Origin: Oceanipulchritudo coccoides
GTDB taxonomy: Bacteria; Verrucomicrobiota; Verrucomicrobiia; Opitutales; Oceanipulchritudinaceae
Assembly: GCF_010500615.1 (NCBI RefSeq)
Contig: NZ_JAAGNX010000001.1
Location: 1,193,531-1,257,530 of the forward strand
Reading direction: 5' to 3'
DNA: 64,000 bases
Each line of letters begins with the position of its first letter. The stretch's first letter is position 1. The translations under genes and the position numbers were made by a program. Under the pieces are notes generated by a model. That model did not search any database, had not been told where the DNA came from, and was given only the letters and a program-made list of their open reading frames with translations. Positions 51,410 to 59,880 of the stretch are shown piece after piece.

Positions 51410-52349
51410 CCTTGTTTTCTTCAAATGGTTCAGGGTTGGGAAGGGAACCGATGTGGTGATCCCCCCGCGCCTCGGCCAGGCGGACCTGCAGTTGCCGTTC
51501 GCGCAGCCGGGCAATCTTTTCCTCGGAAAGTGTATTGGCGCAATGAGGACACATGACGCCCGGTTCATAGAGGGGACTGTCCCGGTCCTGATCGGAGAGG
51601 GGATTGCGGCAGCCGTGACACAGCGTGTAGTCGCTCGCCCGCAGCCCGTGCTCCAGACCGACGCGTTGGTCAAATACGAAGCAACTGCCCTCCCATGTCG
51701 ATTGCTCGGGCGGTATGGTTTCAAGGTACTTTAAAATACCACCCTTCAAGTGATAGACATTTCGGTAGCCCATCTGCTTGAGCAGGGAAGTGGCTTTCTC
51801 ACAGCGGATGCCCCCTGTGCAATACATGGCGATTTTCTGGTCGGGCTTCTTGGCAAGGTGTTCCTCAGCCCATTTGGGAAAATCGCGGAATGAGGGTGTC
51901 TCCGGATCGATGGCGCCCTTGAACTTCCCCATTGCCACTTCGTAATCGTTACGCGTGTCAATGAGGACGGTATTCGGATCCTCAATCAGGTTGTTCCATT
52001 CCTGCGGGTCCACATATTTCCCAACCGCTTTACGCGGGTCAGCTTCGGGAACCCCGATAGTCACAATCTCCTTTTTCAGGCGAACCTTGAACCGATAGAA
52101 GGGTGGACCCTCCGATCCAGATCGTTTTTCCTCAAGATCCTCAAAGGGTTCCAGGGAGCGGAGAAATGCCATGAAGGTATCCAGTTTCCCAGGAAGTCCT
52201 GCAATCGTGCTGTTGATCCCTTCCTCCGCCAAGAGGATGGTACCGAGAATCCCTAGCTCGGAGCCCTTGGTTTCCAGAATGGACTTCAGGCTGGCGAGAT
52301 CCTTCAGATCAACGAATTTATAAAAGGCAGTCACCGCGTAATGGGTCAT
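51402..52349 (-). CDS. trhO: tRNA uridine(34) hydroxylase, rhodanese-type
   Basis: A 315-residue YceA/TrhO protein from ATG 52349. An N-terminal acylphosphatase-like domain (YKFVDLKDLASLKSILETKG, ILLAEEGINSTIAGLPG) precedes a rhodanese domain: NTVLIDTRNDYEVAMGKFKG, then KIAMYCTGGIRCEKATSLLK with the active-site Cys, and HLKGGILKYLETIPPEQSTW. A C-terminal part has DYTLCHGCRNPLSD and MCPHCANTLSEEKI, a zinc-binding pair. TrhO makes 5-hydroxyuridine at tRNA position 34. Forms a two-gene unit with thpR, both acting on RNA. Confidence 0.92.
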   Translation of the reverse strand: MTHYAVTAFYKFVDLKDLASLKSILETKGSELGILGTILLAEEGINSTIAGLPGKLDTFMAFLRSLEPFEDLEEKRSGSEGPPFYRFKVRLKKEIVTIGVPEADPRKAVGKYVDPQEWNNLIEDPNTVLIDTRNDYEVAMGKFKGAIDPETPSFRDFPKWAEEHLAKKPDQKIAMYCTGGIRCEKATSLLKQMGYRNVYHLKGGILKYLETIPPEQSTWEGSCFVFDQRVGLEHGLRASDYTLCHGCRNPLSDQDRDSPLYEPGVMCPHCANTLSEEKIARLRERQLQVRLAEARGDHHIGSLPNPEPFEENKDD

Positions 52350-52473
52350 GGTAGGGGCACGAAAGGATATGATGGCGGAATTGACAAGGAAAGGATGGGG
52401 GCGGGACACCACCGTAAGACGAAGGCGGAACTCCAACTTTGACAGTTTACCGAATTTTGGTCAGGAATAGATT

Positions 52474-52770
52474 ATGAGCCACATGATATCTGAGGGTGAG
52501 TTGCAAGCGGCATTGAGCGGATTACCCGGCTGGTCGGGGAAGAATGATCAATTGGTGAAATCCTTCACCTTTCAATCATTTCGCGAAGCGGTGACCGCGA
52601 TGGTCCGCATCAGTTATGAGGTAGAGGAGACCAACCACCATCCGGATGTCCTCATCAGCTACAATACCCTTGAAATCCGCCTGTGCACGCACGATGCCGG
52701 TGACAAGATTACCGACAAGGACCTGCGCCTCGCCGCCCTCATTGAGAAGGTGGTCGAAGGGCTCTTGTAA
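52474..52770 (+). CDS. 4a-hydroxytetrahydrobiopterin dehydratase
   Basis: A 98-residue pterin-4a-carbinolamine dehydratase of normal family length. It contains LPGWSGKNDQLVKSFTFQSF, MVRISYEVEETNHHPDVLIS with the active-site His-His-Pro-Asp, then YNTLEIRLCTHDAGDKITDK. It regenerates the pterin cofactor of aromatic amino acid hydroxylases; no such hydroxylase is in the window. Some bacterial members also act as transcription cofactors. Single gene, divergent from trhO with a 124-base spacer. Confidence 0.92.
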   Translation: MSHMISEGELQAALSGLPGWSGKNDQLVKSFTFQSFREAVTAMVRISYEVEETNHHPDVLISYNTLEIRLCTHDAGDKITDKDLRLAALIEKVVEGLL

Positions 52771-52777
52771 TTAATTG

Positions 52778-52798
52778 GAGTCCCGCCTCCAGGCGGTC
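52778..52798. repeat. palindromic REP-like unit
   Basis: GAGTCCCGCCTCCAGGCGGTC has the same design as the elements at 45.6 kb: GAGTC plus a GC-rich hairpin (CCGCC-TCCA-GGCGG). It lies in the 28-base gap between two convergent genes and may serve as a terminator for one of them. Confidence 0.5.
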
Positions 52799-53674
52799 TC
52801 AAACCTTGTATACTGAAAACAGTGCCTCAGCAATATCGCTGGGAGTCGGGGCAACGGCGATGCCGGCATCCTTGAGGGCAGCAACTTTCGCTTCGGCGGT
52901 TCCGCTTCCACCAGATACAATTGCACCGGCATGTCCCATCCGGCGCCCGGGGGGAGCTGTCATGCCGGCGATAAAGGCCGCCACTGGCTTTTTCACGTGC
53001 TCCTTGATGTAGGCCGCCGCTTCCTCTTCCGCGGATCCACCAATTTCGCCAATCATGACGATCGCCTCAGTTTCCGGATCCTCATTGAAAAGCTTGATGG
53101 CATCGGTGTGATTAGTCCCGTTGATCGGGTCTCCACCAATTCCAATGCAGGTGCTTTGACCATGCCCGCGTTGAGTCACCTGGTACATTGCCTCATAGGT
53201 GAGGGTGCCCGAGCGACTGACTACGCCGACCTTGCCCGGCTGGGCAATGTATCCCGGCATGATGCCAATGTTGCAGACACCCGGCGTGATGATGCCCGGG
53301 CAGTTTGGACCGATCAGGCGCGTGCTCGATTTCTTGAGTGCGTCCTTCACCACGGCCATGTCCTTCACGGGAATTCCCTCAGTGATGCAAATCACCAGCT
53401 CAATACCTGCGTCAATCGCCTCGAGAATGCCATCCGCGGCAAAAGGTGGCGGGACGAAGATAACGCTGGTGTTGGCGCCTTCCTTCTCCACAGCCTCTTT
53501 CACCGTGTTAAAGATTGGCAGCTTTCCTTCGAAAGTTTGTCCACCTTTCCCCGGAGTGACTGCGGCTACATATTGTGTGCCGTATTCAATGTTTTTCAAC
53601 GCGTGCAATTTGCCAAAGGTTCCTGTGATCCCCTGACCGACGACGCGGGTTTCTTTTCCGACTAGTACCGACAT
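52799..53674 (-). CDS. sucD: succinate-CoA ligase alpha subunit
   Basis: A 291-residue TCA-cycle subunit carrying the CoA-binding domain and the phospho-histidine. Motifs: [94 protein letters not shown] and [20 protein letters not shown] with the active His. Follows sucC by 24 bases. The complex makes ATP or GTP from succinyl-CoA. Confidence 0.97.
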   Translation of the reverse strand: MSVLVGKETRVVGQGITGTFGKLHALKNIEYGTQYVAAVTPGKGGQTFEGKLPIFNTVKEAVEKEGANTSVIFVPPPFAADGILEAIDAGIELVICITEGIPVKDMAVVKDALKKSSTRLIGPNCPGIITPGVCNIGIMPGYIAQPGKVGVVSRSGTLTYEAMYQVTQRGHGQSTCIGIGGDPINGTNHTDAIKLFNEDPETEAIVMIGEIGGSAEEEAAAYIKEHVKKPVAAFIAGMTAPPGRRMGHAGAIVSGGSGTAEAKVAALKDAGIAVAPTPSDIAEALFSVYKV

Positions 53675-53698
53675 TTAAATTTTCCTGTATTAAGAATT

Positions 53699-54892
53699 TC
53701 AGTTGGAGGCCTTGACCAGTTCGACGACCTTCTTGGCCGCGTCGCTCAAGCTGTCCGCAGAAGTGAGAGCAAGTCCGCTTTCATCAAGCAGAGCCTTGCC
53801 TTCCTTGACTTCATTTCCTTCCAGACGGACCACCAGCGGAACTTTGATTTCGACATTCTTGGCGGCGGCAATGATGCCTTTGGCAATCACCTTGCAACTC
53901 ATGATGCCTCCGAAAATGTTGACCAGGATCCCTTCCACGTTCGGGTCGCTGAGGATGATCTTGAACGCTTCCGTGACAGCCTCCTCACTGGCTCCACCAC
54001 CCACATCGAGGAAGTTGGCCGGATTGCCGCCAAAGTGCTTGATGATGTCCATCGTGGCCATGGCCAAGCCGGCTCCGTTCACGAGGCAGGCGATATTCCC
54101 GTCCAGCGCAATGTAGCTCAGGCCGTGCTTGCTGGCCTCGACCTCCTTCGGATCCTCCTCGTCGAGGTCGCGCAGGTTAACCACGTCCGGATGGCGGAAG
54201 AGCGCACTTTCATCAAAGCCAACCTTTGCGTCCAACGCGATGATTGCGCCGTCAGGAGCTGTGATCAGGGGATTGATCTCAACGAGGCTAGCGTCCTTTT
54301 CCCAATAAAATTTATAAAGCCCGGTGAGCAGTTTATCCAGCTGTTTGAGCTGGGCCTTGTCGCTGAATCCCAAACCGAAGGCGACTGATCGCTTGTGGTG
54401 TGGCTGAAGGCCCTGGGCCGGGTCGATGAAGACGCGGGTGATCTTTTCCGGGGTCTCCGCGGCAACGGTCTCAATATCCATCCCACCTTCAGTCGAGGCG
54501 ATGATGACCGGCCGGCTGCCAGCGCGATCCAGCGTGATGGCCAGGTAATATTCCTTCTCGATGGCGCAAGGCTCATTGAAGTAGAGGGTTTTCACTAATT
54601 TACCCTCCGGGCCCGTCTGATGCGTGACCAAGGTGTTATTCAGCATTTTCGAGGCGGTTTCCCGTGCCGTTGACTTGTCCGGGCAAACGTGAACGCCCCC
54701 TTTGAAACCATCCGTGAAGGTCCCTTTTCCCCGGCCTCCAGCATGGATTTGGGCTTTTACAACTATCTTTCCATCAGGTAGTTGCGCGAGCGCATTATCA
54801 AATTCGGACTCAGCTTTTACAGCAATACCCTTGGCAATCGGGATCCCGTATCCGGCAAATAGTTCCTTTGCTTGAAATTCGTGTATGTTCAT
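53699..54892 (-). CDS. sucC: succinate-CoA ligase (ADP-forming) beta subunit
   Basis: A 397-residue subunit with an ATP-grasp domain, from ATG 54892 (MNIHEFQAKELFAGYGIPIA, the universal SucC start). Typical parts are KIVVKAQIHAGGRGKGTFTD, LVEINPLITAPDGAIIALDA and KVGFDESALFRHPDVVNLRD, then GNIACLVNGAGLAMATMDII and NFLDVGGGASEEAVTEAF. With sucD it forms a two-gene TCA-cycle operon. No Shine-Dalgarno sequence precedes the start; the upstream region is A+T-rich. Confidence 0.97.
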   Translation of the reverse strand: MNIHEFQAKELFAGYGIPIAKGIAVKAESEFDNALAQLPDGKIVVKAQIHAGGRGKGTFTDGFKGGVHVCPDKSTARETASKMLNNTLVTHQTGPEGKLVKTLYFNEPCAIEKEYYLAITLDRAGSRPVIIASTEGGMDIETVAAETPEKITRVFIDPAQGLQPHHKRSVAFGLGFSDKAQLKQLDKLLTGLYKFYWEKDASLVEINPLITAPDGAIIALDAKVGFDESALFRHPDVVNLRDLDEEDPKEVEASKHGLSYIALDGNIACLVNGAGLAMATMDIIKHFGGNPANFLDVGGGASEEAVTEAFKIILSDPNVEGILVNIFGGIMSCKVIAKGIIAAAKNVEIKVPLVVRLEGNEVKEGKALLDESGLALTSADSLSDAAKKVVELVKASN

Positions 54893-55173
54893 TCGTTTTG
54901 TTATTCGATAAAGATTTGATAGAAAACCTACAAAATTTCCTGACAACCCTTTTCTTATTTACTATAAAGATTGGTTTTACTTTCATCATATTCGGTTTTT
55001 CACTCTTTTCAGAGGGCAGGTTGATTTCAGTGGATTTTTGGATAAAAATAGGGTATAGACCTTACCTTAACTGATTAATACAATTCACTTGACCGAAAAC
55101 TTTAGCCCACGTATAGGTATAAGTCCCTATAATGACTCGAAATGGCAAATTCTAGGGATCTGCTGCTGTCAAC
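54893..55173. other. A+T-rich divergent control region between sucC and the histidine kinase gene
   Basis: 281 bases without a gene, clearly richer in A and T than the flanking genes. It must hold the promoters for sucCD (minus) and the hybrid kinase (plus). No single promoter is convincing enough to fix, and no strong palindrome was seen. Confidence 0.5.
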
Positions 55174-57222
55174 ATGTCTGAAAACGAGATAGAGGAAGGA
55201 AATTCCTTCCGTACAGGCGTATCCGCGAAACCGGATGACCTGGCTCTGCATGTCCTTCATGCGTTGGATCAACCGATTGGGATCGTTGATGCAGCGGACA
55301 GTTTCCTGTTCATGAACAAGGCGTATGCCGCGCAGTATGGCCTGGGGTTAGAGACGGTCCGCGGGCAATCGATCAGCGAGGTGATGGGGGCAGACATTTA
55401 CGAGAAGCGGCTGAAAGTGCTTCTGCAAAGGGCGCGCAGCGATGGGCAGGCAACTTTTCGTGGATGGATCGAATTTCCGGAGACAGGCCGACGGTACATT
55501 GAGGCGGATTTGCGCGAGTACAAGCATCCGGGGTTGGTCGACAAAGATTGCCTGATTTTGCAGTTCCGGGACGTCACGGAACGCGAGGAACTGGACTTGA
55601 GGCGACGCAAATCACTGGATTTCCAGGAGGATCTTCTGGGCCGTATTCCGGCAATGGTCTGGATTTCAGGTGAGGACGGAATTCCCTATTTTTACAATGA
55701 ATCCTGGCTCAATTTCACAGGCAGCACGCTTGTCGAGCAAGTTCGTGAAGGCTGGTCCGGTATGGTGCACCCGGATGACCGGCAACAGGTTATGGACCGA
55801 ATCCAGTACGCCATTGGTAACCGTGAAGTGGTCCAATTGGAGTTCCGGCTTCGCCACCTGATGGGCGGTTATCGCTGGGTACGTCTCAGTGGCCGGCCGG
55901 CTGAGCCGGAAGCCGAGGGCAAGACTGATTTCATTGTTTCCGCCCTGAATATTGACGACAGCCGCAAACGGGTGGAAGTCATGCGTCAGGACCTTGAGGA
56001 GGCTCGCCATTTGCGAGAGCAGGCGCTCCTTCAGAAGGCGGCCGCAGACAAGGCCAACCGGGAAAAGTCGGCTTACCTCTCATTGGCCAGTCATGAGATA
56101 CGGACCCCGATGAATCCTGTCATCGGTTTTGCTGATTTGCTTGCCTCTGATCCGAACCTTGACGGGGACTCGAAGGAAATGGCGCAGATGATCCTGAAGG
56201 CCGGAAAGAACCTCCTGAAACTGCTTGATGAGGTCCTGGACTACGCGAAGATCGAAGCAGGTGCGCTTAAACTTTCCCCGGAACCGACCGATGTGCACGA
56301 CCTCCTGATGGAGATCGACAACCTGTATGCTTTCGACGCCAAGTCGCGGGGAATCGAGCTGAGGGTGAAGGACAATGTGGAGGGCGACACTGAGCTTTAT
56401 CAGGACAGACTGAGGCTGCAGCAGGTCCTCGGCACGCTCATCACAAATTCCATCCGGTTCACGCACACCGGGCATGTCGATCTGGAAGCGGCGGTTGAAA
56501 AAGTTCGTCTCAACGGCGGGCATGTGCAGATGCTGAAGTTTACCTTGAGCGATACCGGCGTGGGCATGAAACCGGAACAGGTGGATAAGCTCTTTGAGCC
56601 GTTTGCCCGCGCAGAAACTGAATTTGCCGAGAAATATTCCGGGGCCGGGTTGGGCCTTGCCATTGCCCAGAAGCTGGTGGACGCAATGCACGGCACAATA
56701 AGTGTCCAAAGCGAGGAAGGGAAAGGAACAACGATTGAGTTAACAATTCCTTTCTCCCCGGTCCCGGAGCATCTGCAACGACCCAAGACGCGGCGGAAAA
56801 AACATTCCGGTTCCCCGGAGGAGGGTGCAGAGGAAAAGGCCACAGTGATGGTCGTTGACGACGAAAAAAGCAGCCTCGAGGTCAACAGCAGCCTGATGCA
56901 TTTTCTGGGCTATGTTTGCGATACAACTGAAAACGGGCGCGAGCTGCTGGAACAGTTGAAGAGGCAGAACTACGAGATCATCCTGATGGATCTAATGATG
57001 CCCGGAGTGGATGGATATGAGGCAACGAGGAGAATCCGCGATGGTGATTGTGGCGAAGTCAACCGCGAGGCCTACATAATCGCAGTCACCGGATGTGTCG
57101 CCGACGAGGACCGTGAGCGGGCTTACAAATCAGGTATCAATGCATTCGTGAACAAGCCGCTGACAATTCAGGATTTGAAGGAAGCGATCAAGGCCTACAA
57201 GTCGATGGGGCGTTCCAGTTGA
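55174..57222 (+). CDS. hybrid sensor histidine kinase, PAS-PAS-HisKA-HATPase-REC
   Basis: A 682-residue soluble kinase without membrane segments. Two PAS domains lie at about 25-145 and 155-270 (second: MVWISGEDGIPYFYNESWLN, MVHPDDRQQVMDRI, RYRWVRLSG-like end). A helical linker leads to the dimerisation domain with H307 in LASHEIRTPMNPVIGF. The ATPase domain shows LRLQQVLGTLITNSIRFTH, LSDTGVGMKPEQVDKLFEPF and YSGAGLGLAIAQKLVDAMHG. The C-terminal receiver has VMVVDDEKSS and D606 in IILMDLMMPGVDGYEATRR. No partner regulator is adjacent, so its output is unknown. Its end overlaps rph by 28 bases, tail to tail. Confidence 0.93.
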   Translation: MSENEIEEGNSFRTGVSAKPDDLALHVLHALDQPIGIVDAADSFLFMNKAYAAQYGLGLETVRGQSISEVMGADIYEKRLKVLLQRARSDGQATFRGWIEFPETGRRYIEADLREYKHPGLVDKDCLILQFRDVTEREELDLRRRKSLDFQEDLLGRIPAMVWISGEDGIPYFYNESWLNFTGSTLVEQVREGWSGMVHPDDRQQVMDRIQYAIGNREVVQLEFRLRHLMGGYRWVRLSGRPAEPEAEGKTDFIVSALNIDDSRKRVEVMRQDLEEARHLREQALLQKAAADKANREKSAYLSLASHEIRTPMNPVIGFADLLASDPNLDGDSKEMAQMILKAGKNLLKLLDEVLDYAKIEAGALKLSPEPTDVHDLLMEIDNLYAFDAKSRGIELRVKDNVEGDTELYQDRLRLQQVLGTLITNSIRFTHTGHVDLEAAVEKVRLNGGHVQMLKFTLSDTGVGMKPEQVDKLFEPFARAETEFAEKYSGAGLGLAIAQKLVDAMHGTISVQSEEGKGTTIELTIPFSPVPEHLQRPKTRRKKHSGSPEEGAEEKATVMVVDDEKSSLEVNSSLMHFLGYVCDTTENGRELLEQLKRQNYEIILMDLMMPGVDGYEATRRIRDGDCGEVNREAYIIAVTGCVADEDRERAYKSGINAFVNKPLTIQDLKEAIKAYKSMGRSS

Positions 57223-57956
57223 GCGGACGCCAGCGACTCGTTCTGCAATTGAACCAACTTCATGATACCGCCTTTCGCGAGATCCAATAGCTGGATCAGT
57301 TGATCGTGCGAGAAGGTGGCTTCCTCACCTGAGGCCTGTGCCTCGACAAATTGTCCTGATCCGGTCATGACAATGTTGGCGTCGACGGAAGCATCGCGAT
57401 CCTCAACATAACACAAATCCAAAAGGCCAAGGTCTTCAAGGACACCCACACTGACCGCGGCCACCGGCTCACGGAAAGGGGACTCCGCCAATGCGCCTTT
57501 GTTGATCGCGCGGCGAATGGCCACTTCGGCGGCGAGCCATGCGCCGGTGATGGAGGCGGTACGCGTCCCGCCGTCGGCTTGCAGGACATCACAATCCACC
57601 CAGAGGGTATGACCTGGCAGCTTGGAAAGGTCGGCCACAGCGCGCAGGCTGCGCCCGATCAGGCGCTGGATTTCCACGGAGCGCCCATCCTGGCGTCCTT
57701 TGGCAATATCGCGCTTTTTGCGGTCGAGGGTCGAGTAGGGGAGCATGCTATATTCGGCCGACATCCATCCGCCCTCCACGCCCTGGGCCTTCATCCAGCG
57801 TGGCACGTTGGGCTCTAGGGTGGCAGCACAGATAACCCGGGTGTTCCCGAAGCACGCCAAAACCGATCCGCTGGCGTGCGGGGCAAAATCCAATTCGAAA
57901 TGGATGGGCCTTAATTCATCGGGCTGTCGTCCGTCAGTGCGTGTTTTATTCTCCAT
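57195..57956 (-). CDS. rph: ribonuclease PH
   Basis: A 253-residue phosphorolytic 3'-5' exoribonuclease that trims tRNA 3' ends. The start ATG 57956 gives MENKTRTDGRQPDELRPIHF, the standard family opening. Motifs include GSVLACFGNTRVICAATLEP, GWMSAEYSMLPYSTLDRKKR, IQRLIGRSLRAVADLSKLPG and VDCDVLQADGGTRTASITGA. The phosphate-binding Arg residues are present. The C-terminus (QLQNESLASAQLERPIDL) reaches into the antisense end of the kinase gene. Confidence 0.96.
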   Translation of the reverse strand: MENKTRTDGRQPDELRPIHFELDFAPHASGSVLACFGNTRVICAATLEPNVPRWMKAQGVEGGWMSAEYSMLPYSTLDRKKRDIAKGRQDGRSVEIQRLIGRSLRAVADLSKLPGHTLWVDCDVLQADGGTRTASITGAWLAAEVAIRRAINKGALAESPFREPVAAVSVGVLEDLGLLDLCYVEDRDASVDANIVMTGSGQFVEAQASGEEATFSHDQLIQLLDLAKGGIMKLVQLQNESLASAQLERPIDL

Positions 57957-58284
57957 GCCGGCAAGGTAGAGGCAGGTTGGGAAAAAAAGCACGAAAAAAG
58001 TGAACAAAGAGAGAGGTGACCCCGTCTCAATCCCTACAAGCATTTCATGTGTTTAGATTGTAGTAGTTTGTCGTAGTTTAACTTGGTTGTTTGGATATCA
58101 GGAGTGAGGAACAGCCCCGACAGTGCACCAGCACCGTCGGGGCTTTCTTTTATTTGCTTGCCAAGAACCGTGGATGGCCTGAATGGTGAGGGTTTTGAGC
58201 GGGCCCAAATTGATGAGATAACCACCTATTCCAAACTGCTTGCGAGGTCCGCGCAGGGAGTGAGGAGAGCAAAGAAAACCAATC
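57957..58284 (+). other. leader region upstream of ilvH
   Basis: 328 bases with no protein gene recognised. A short frame at about 58047 could encode MCLDCSSLS, but nothing supports its translation and it is not rich in branched-chain residues. The stretch contains the terminator-like hairpin listed separately and probably the promoter of the ilvH-ilvC operon. Confidence 0.4.
58113..58151 (+). terminator. terminator-like hairpin in the ilvH leader (possible attenuator)
   Basis: AGCCCCGAC (58113-58121) pairs perfectly with GTCGGGGCT (58136-58144). The inner part GTGC-ACCA-GCAC extends the stem, and TTCTTTTATTT follows. No plus-strand gene ends nearby (the neighbour rph points the other way). 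It could therefore attenuate ilvH-ilvC or end a small RNA. Confidence 0.6.
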
Positions 58285-58773
58285 ATGCGACACACGCTAT
58301 CCGTCCTTGTGGAAAACAAGTTTGGGGTGCTGGCCCGAGTGGCCGGGATGTTCAGCGGGCGCGGGTTCAACATCGACACCCTGAATGTTGCCCCGACTCA
58401 CGATCCGCGATACTCGCGCATCACCGCCACCGTCAAAGGCGATACCCAGCAGCTTGATCAGGCGATTAAACAGCTTCACAAGCTGATTGACGTGATTGAG
58501 GTCCAGGATCTGGCGCAAGGCCAGTACGCGGCCCGTGAACTTGTATTGGTCAAGGTGGCTGCCGATGGCTCCAAGCGCGCCGAATTGTTGCAGATTTGTG
58601 AAATTTTCCGTGCGAACATTGTGGATGTCTCGCATCGAAGCATGATTATCGAAATGACTGGCCGCCAATCCAAGATTGATGGCTTTCTTGAGATGATCAC
58701 ACATTTTGGAATCAAACAAATGGCACGGACAGGGACAGCAGCCCTTCCGCGCAATCGCAAACTCGAACTCTAA
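58285..58773 (+). CDS. ilvH: acetolactate synthase small (regulatory) subunit
   Basis: A 162-residue regulatory subunit with an N-terminal ACT domain (HTLSVLVENKFGVLARVAGM, FSGRGFNIDTLNVAPTHDPR) and the C-terminal half (AARELVLVKVAADGSKRAEL, RANIVDVSHRSMIIEMTGR). It confers valine feedback inhibition on the catalytic subunit. The catalytic ilvB/ilvI gene is not next to it in this window, since a non-coding leader lies upstream. It precedes ilvC by 26 bases. Confidence 0.94.
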   Translation: MRHTLSVLVENKFGVLARVAGMFSGRGFNIDTLNVAPTHDPRYSRITATVKGDTQQLDQAIKQLHKLIDVIEVQDLAQGQYAARELVLVKVAADGSKRAELLQICEIFRANIVDVSHRSMIIEMTGRQSKIDGFLEMITHFGIKQMARTGTAALPRNRKLEL

Positions 58774-58799
58774 TTCAAAACAGGAAAGGTTGATAAACA

Positions 58800-59831
58800 A
58801 TGCCTGCAAAGGTGTATACAGACAAGGACGCGGATCTCCGTACAATCAAGAACAAGACCCTCGCCGTTATCGGCTTTGGTTCCCAGGGGCACGCACATGC
58901 GTTGAACCTCAAGGAAAGTGGCATGACCGTGCTGGTCGGGCTTTACAAGGGGAGCAAATCCATTCCTGTGGCCAGAAAGCTCGGGTTTGAGGTGGTCGAG
59001 GTGGCTGAAGCGGTTCAGCGGGCCGATGTGATCATGATTGCCGTTCCGGACATGAAGCAGAAGTCCGTCTACGAAAGCGAGATCCAGCCGAACCTGACCA
59101 AGGGCAAGACGCTGGTCTTTATCCACGGTTTTGCGATTCTCTACGGTCTCGTTACTCCGCCGAAGGGTGTGAGCGTGATCATGGTCGCCCCGAAGGGACC
59201 CGGCCACACCGTGCGTGCGCAGTACCTCGAGGGGAAGGGCGTGCCAGCATTGATTGCTGTTCTGAAGGGATCCGCAAAGGATTCCAAGAAGATCGCCCTG
59301 GCATGGGCCAAGGGGATTGGCTCGGCTCGGGCCGGTGTTATCCAGACAACTTTCAAGGAAGAGACGGAAACAGACTTGTTTGGCGAGCAGGCAGTTCTTT
59401 GCGGTGGCGCCAGCGCACTTGTCCAGGCCGGCTATGAGACACTTGTCGATGCCGGATACCAGCCGGAGATGGCTTACTTTGAGTGTCTGCACGAATTGAA
59501 GTTGATCGTCGACATGATGGTTGAATCCGGGGTCAGCGGAATGCGTTTCAGCATTTCCGAGACCGCCGAGTATGGTGACTACACCCGTGGACCAAAAGTG
59601 ATTAACGCTTCCTCCAAGAAGGCCATGCAAAAGGTCCTGAAGGATATCCAGAGCGGCAAGTTTGCCCGTGAATGGATCAAGGAAGCTGAAGCCGGTTTCC
59701 CGAACTACAAGCAGTTCCAGAAGGATAGTGTGAAGCACCCGATCGAAAAGACCGGGGATCGCTTGCGCAGCCTCATGCCCTGGGTCAAAAAGCGGAACCT
59801 GAAGGGTGCGCAAGCCGGGTATTCTTCCTGA
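58800..59831 (+). CDS. ilvC: ketol-acid reductoisomerase
   Basis: A 343-residue class I enzyme of branched-chain amino acid synthesis that isomerises and reduces acetolactate with NADPH and Mg2+. Motifs are LAVIGFGSQGHAHALNLKES, VIMIAVPDMKQKSVYESEIQ, VSVIMVAPKGPGHTVRAQYL, TFKEETETDLFGEQAVLCGG with the metal-binding acidic residues, and MAYFECLHELKLIVDMMVES. Follows ilvH in a two-gene operon closed by the terminator at 59842. Confidence 0.97.
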   Translation: MPAKVYTDKDADLRTIKNKTLAVIGFGSQGHAHALNLKESGMTVLVGLYKGSKSIPVARKLGFEVVEVAEAVQRADVIMIAVPDMKQKSVYESEIQPNLTKGKTLVFIHGFAILYGLVTPPKGVSVIMVAPKGPGHTVRAQYLEGKGVPALIAVLKGSAKDSKKIALAWAKGIGSARAGVIQTTFKEETETDLFGEQAVLCGGASALVQAGYETLVDAGYQPEMAYFECLHELKLIVDMMVESGVSGMRFSISETAEYGDYTRGPKVINASSKKAMQKVLKDIQSGKFAREWIKEAEAGFPNYKQFQKDSVKHPIEKTGDRLRSLMPWVKKRNLKGAQAGYSS

Positions 59832-59841
59832 TTTTTAATTC

Positions 59842-59877
59842 CCGGCTCGTGGTTCACTCCACGGGCCGGATTTTTTT
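59842..59877 (+). terminator. intrinsic terminator after ilvC
   Basis: CCGGCTCGTGG (59842-59852) pairs with CCACGGGCCGG (59859-59869), with one G-T pair and a 6-base loop, followed by seven T. The T-run ends 3 bases before the hemC start codon. Confidence 0.85.
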
Positions 59878-59880
59878 ACA

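Noticed and set aside
50828-51724. Extended 298-residue form of the phosphodiesterase
   Set aside because: The first 105 residues are antisense-type sequence overlapping trhO; the ATG at 51409 gives a normal ThpR length.
57957-58284. T-box or known riboswitch before ilvH
   Set aside because: No T-box sequence or recognised aptamer core was found; only a terminator hairpin is visible.
58770-59813. 347-codon minus-strand frame
   Set aside because: Complete shadow of ilvC.
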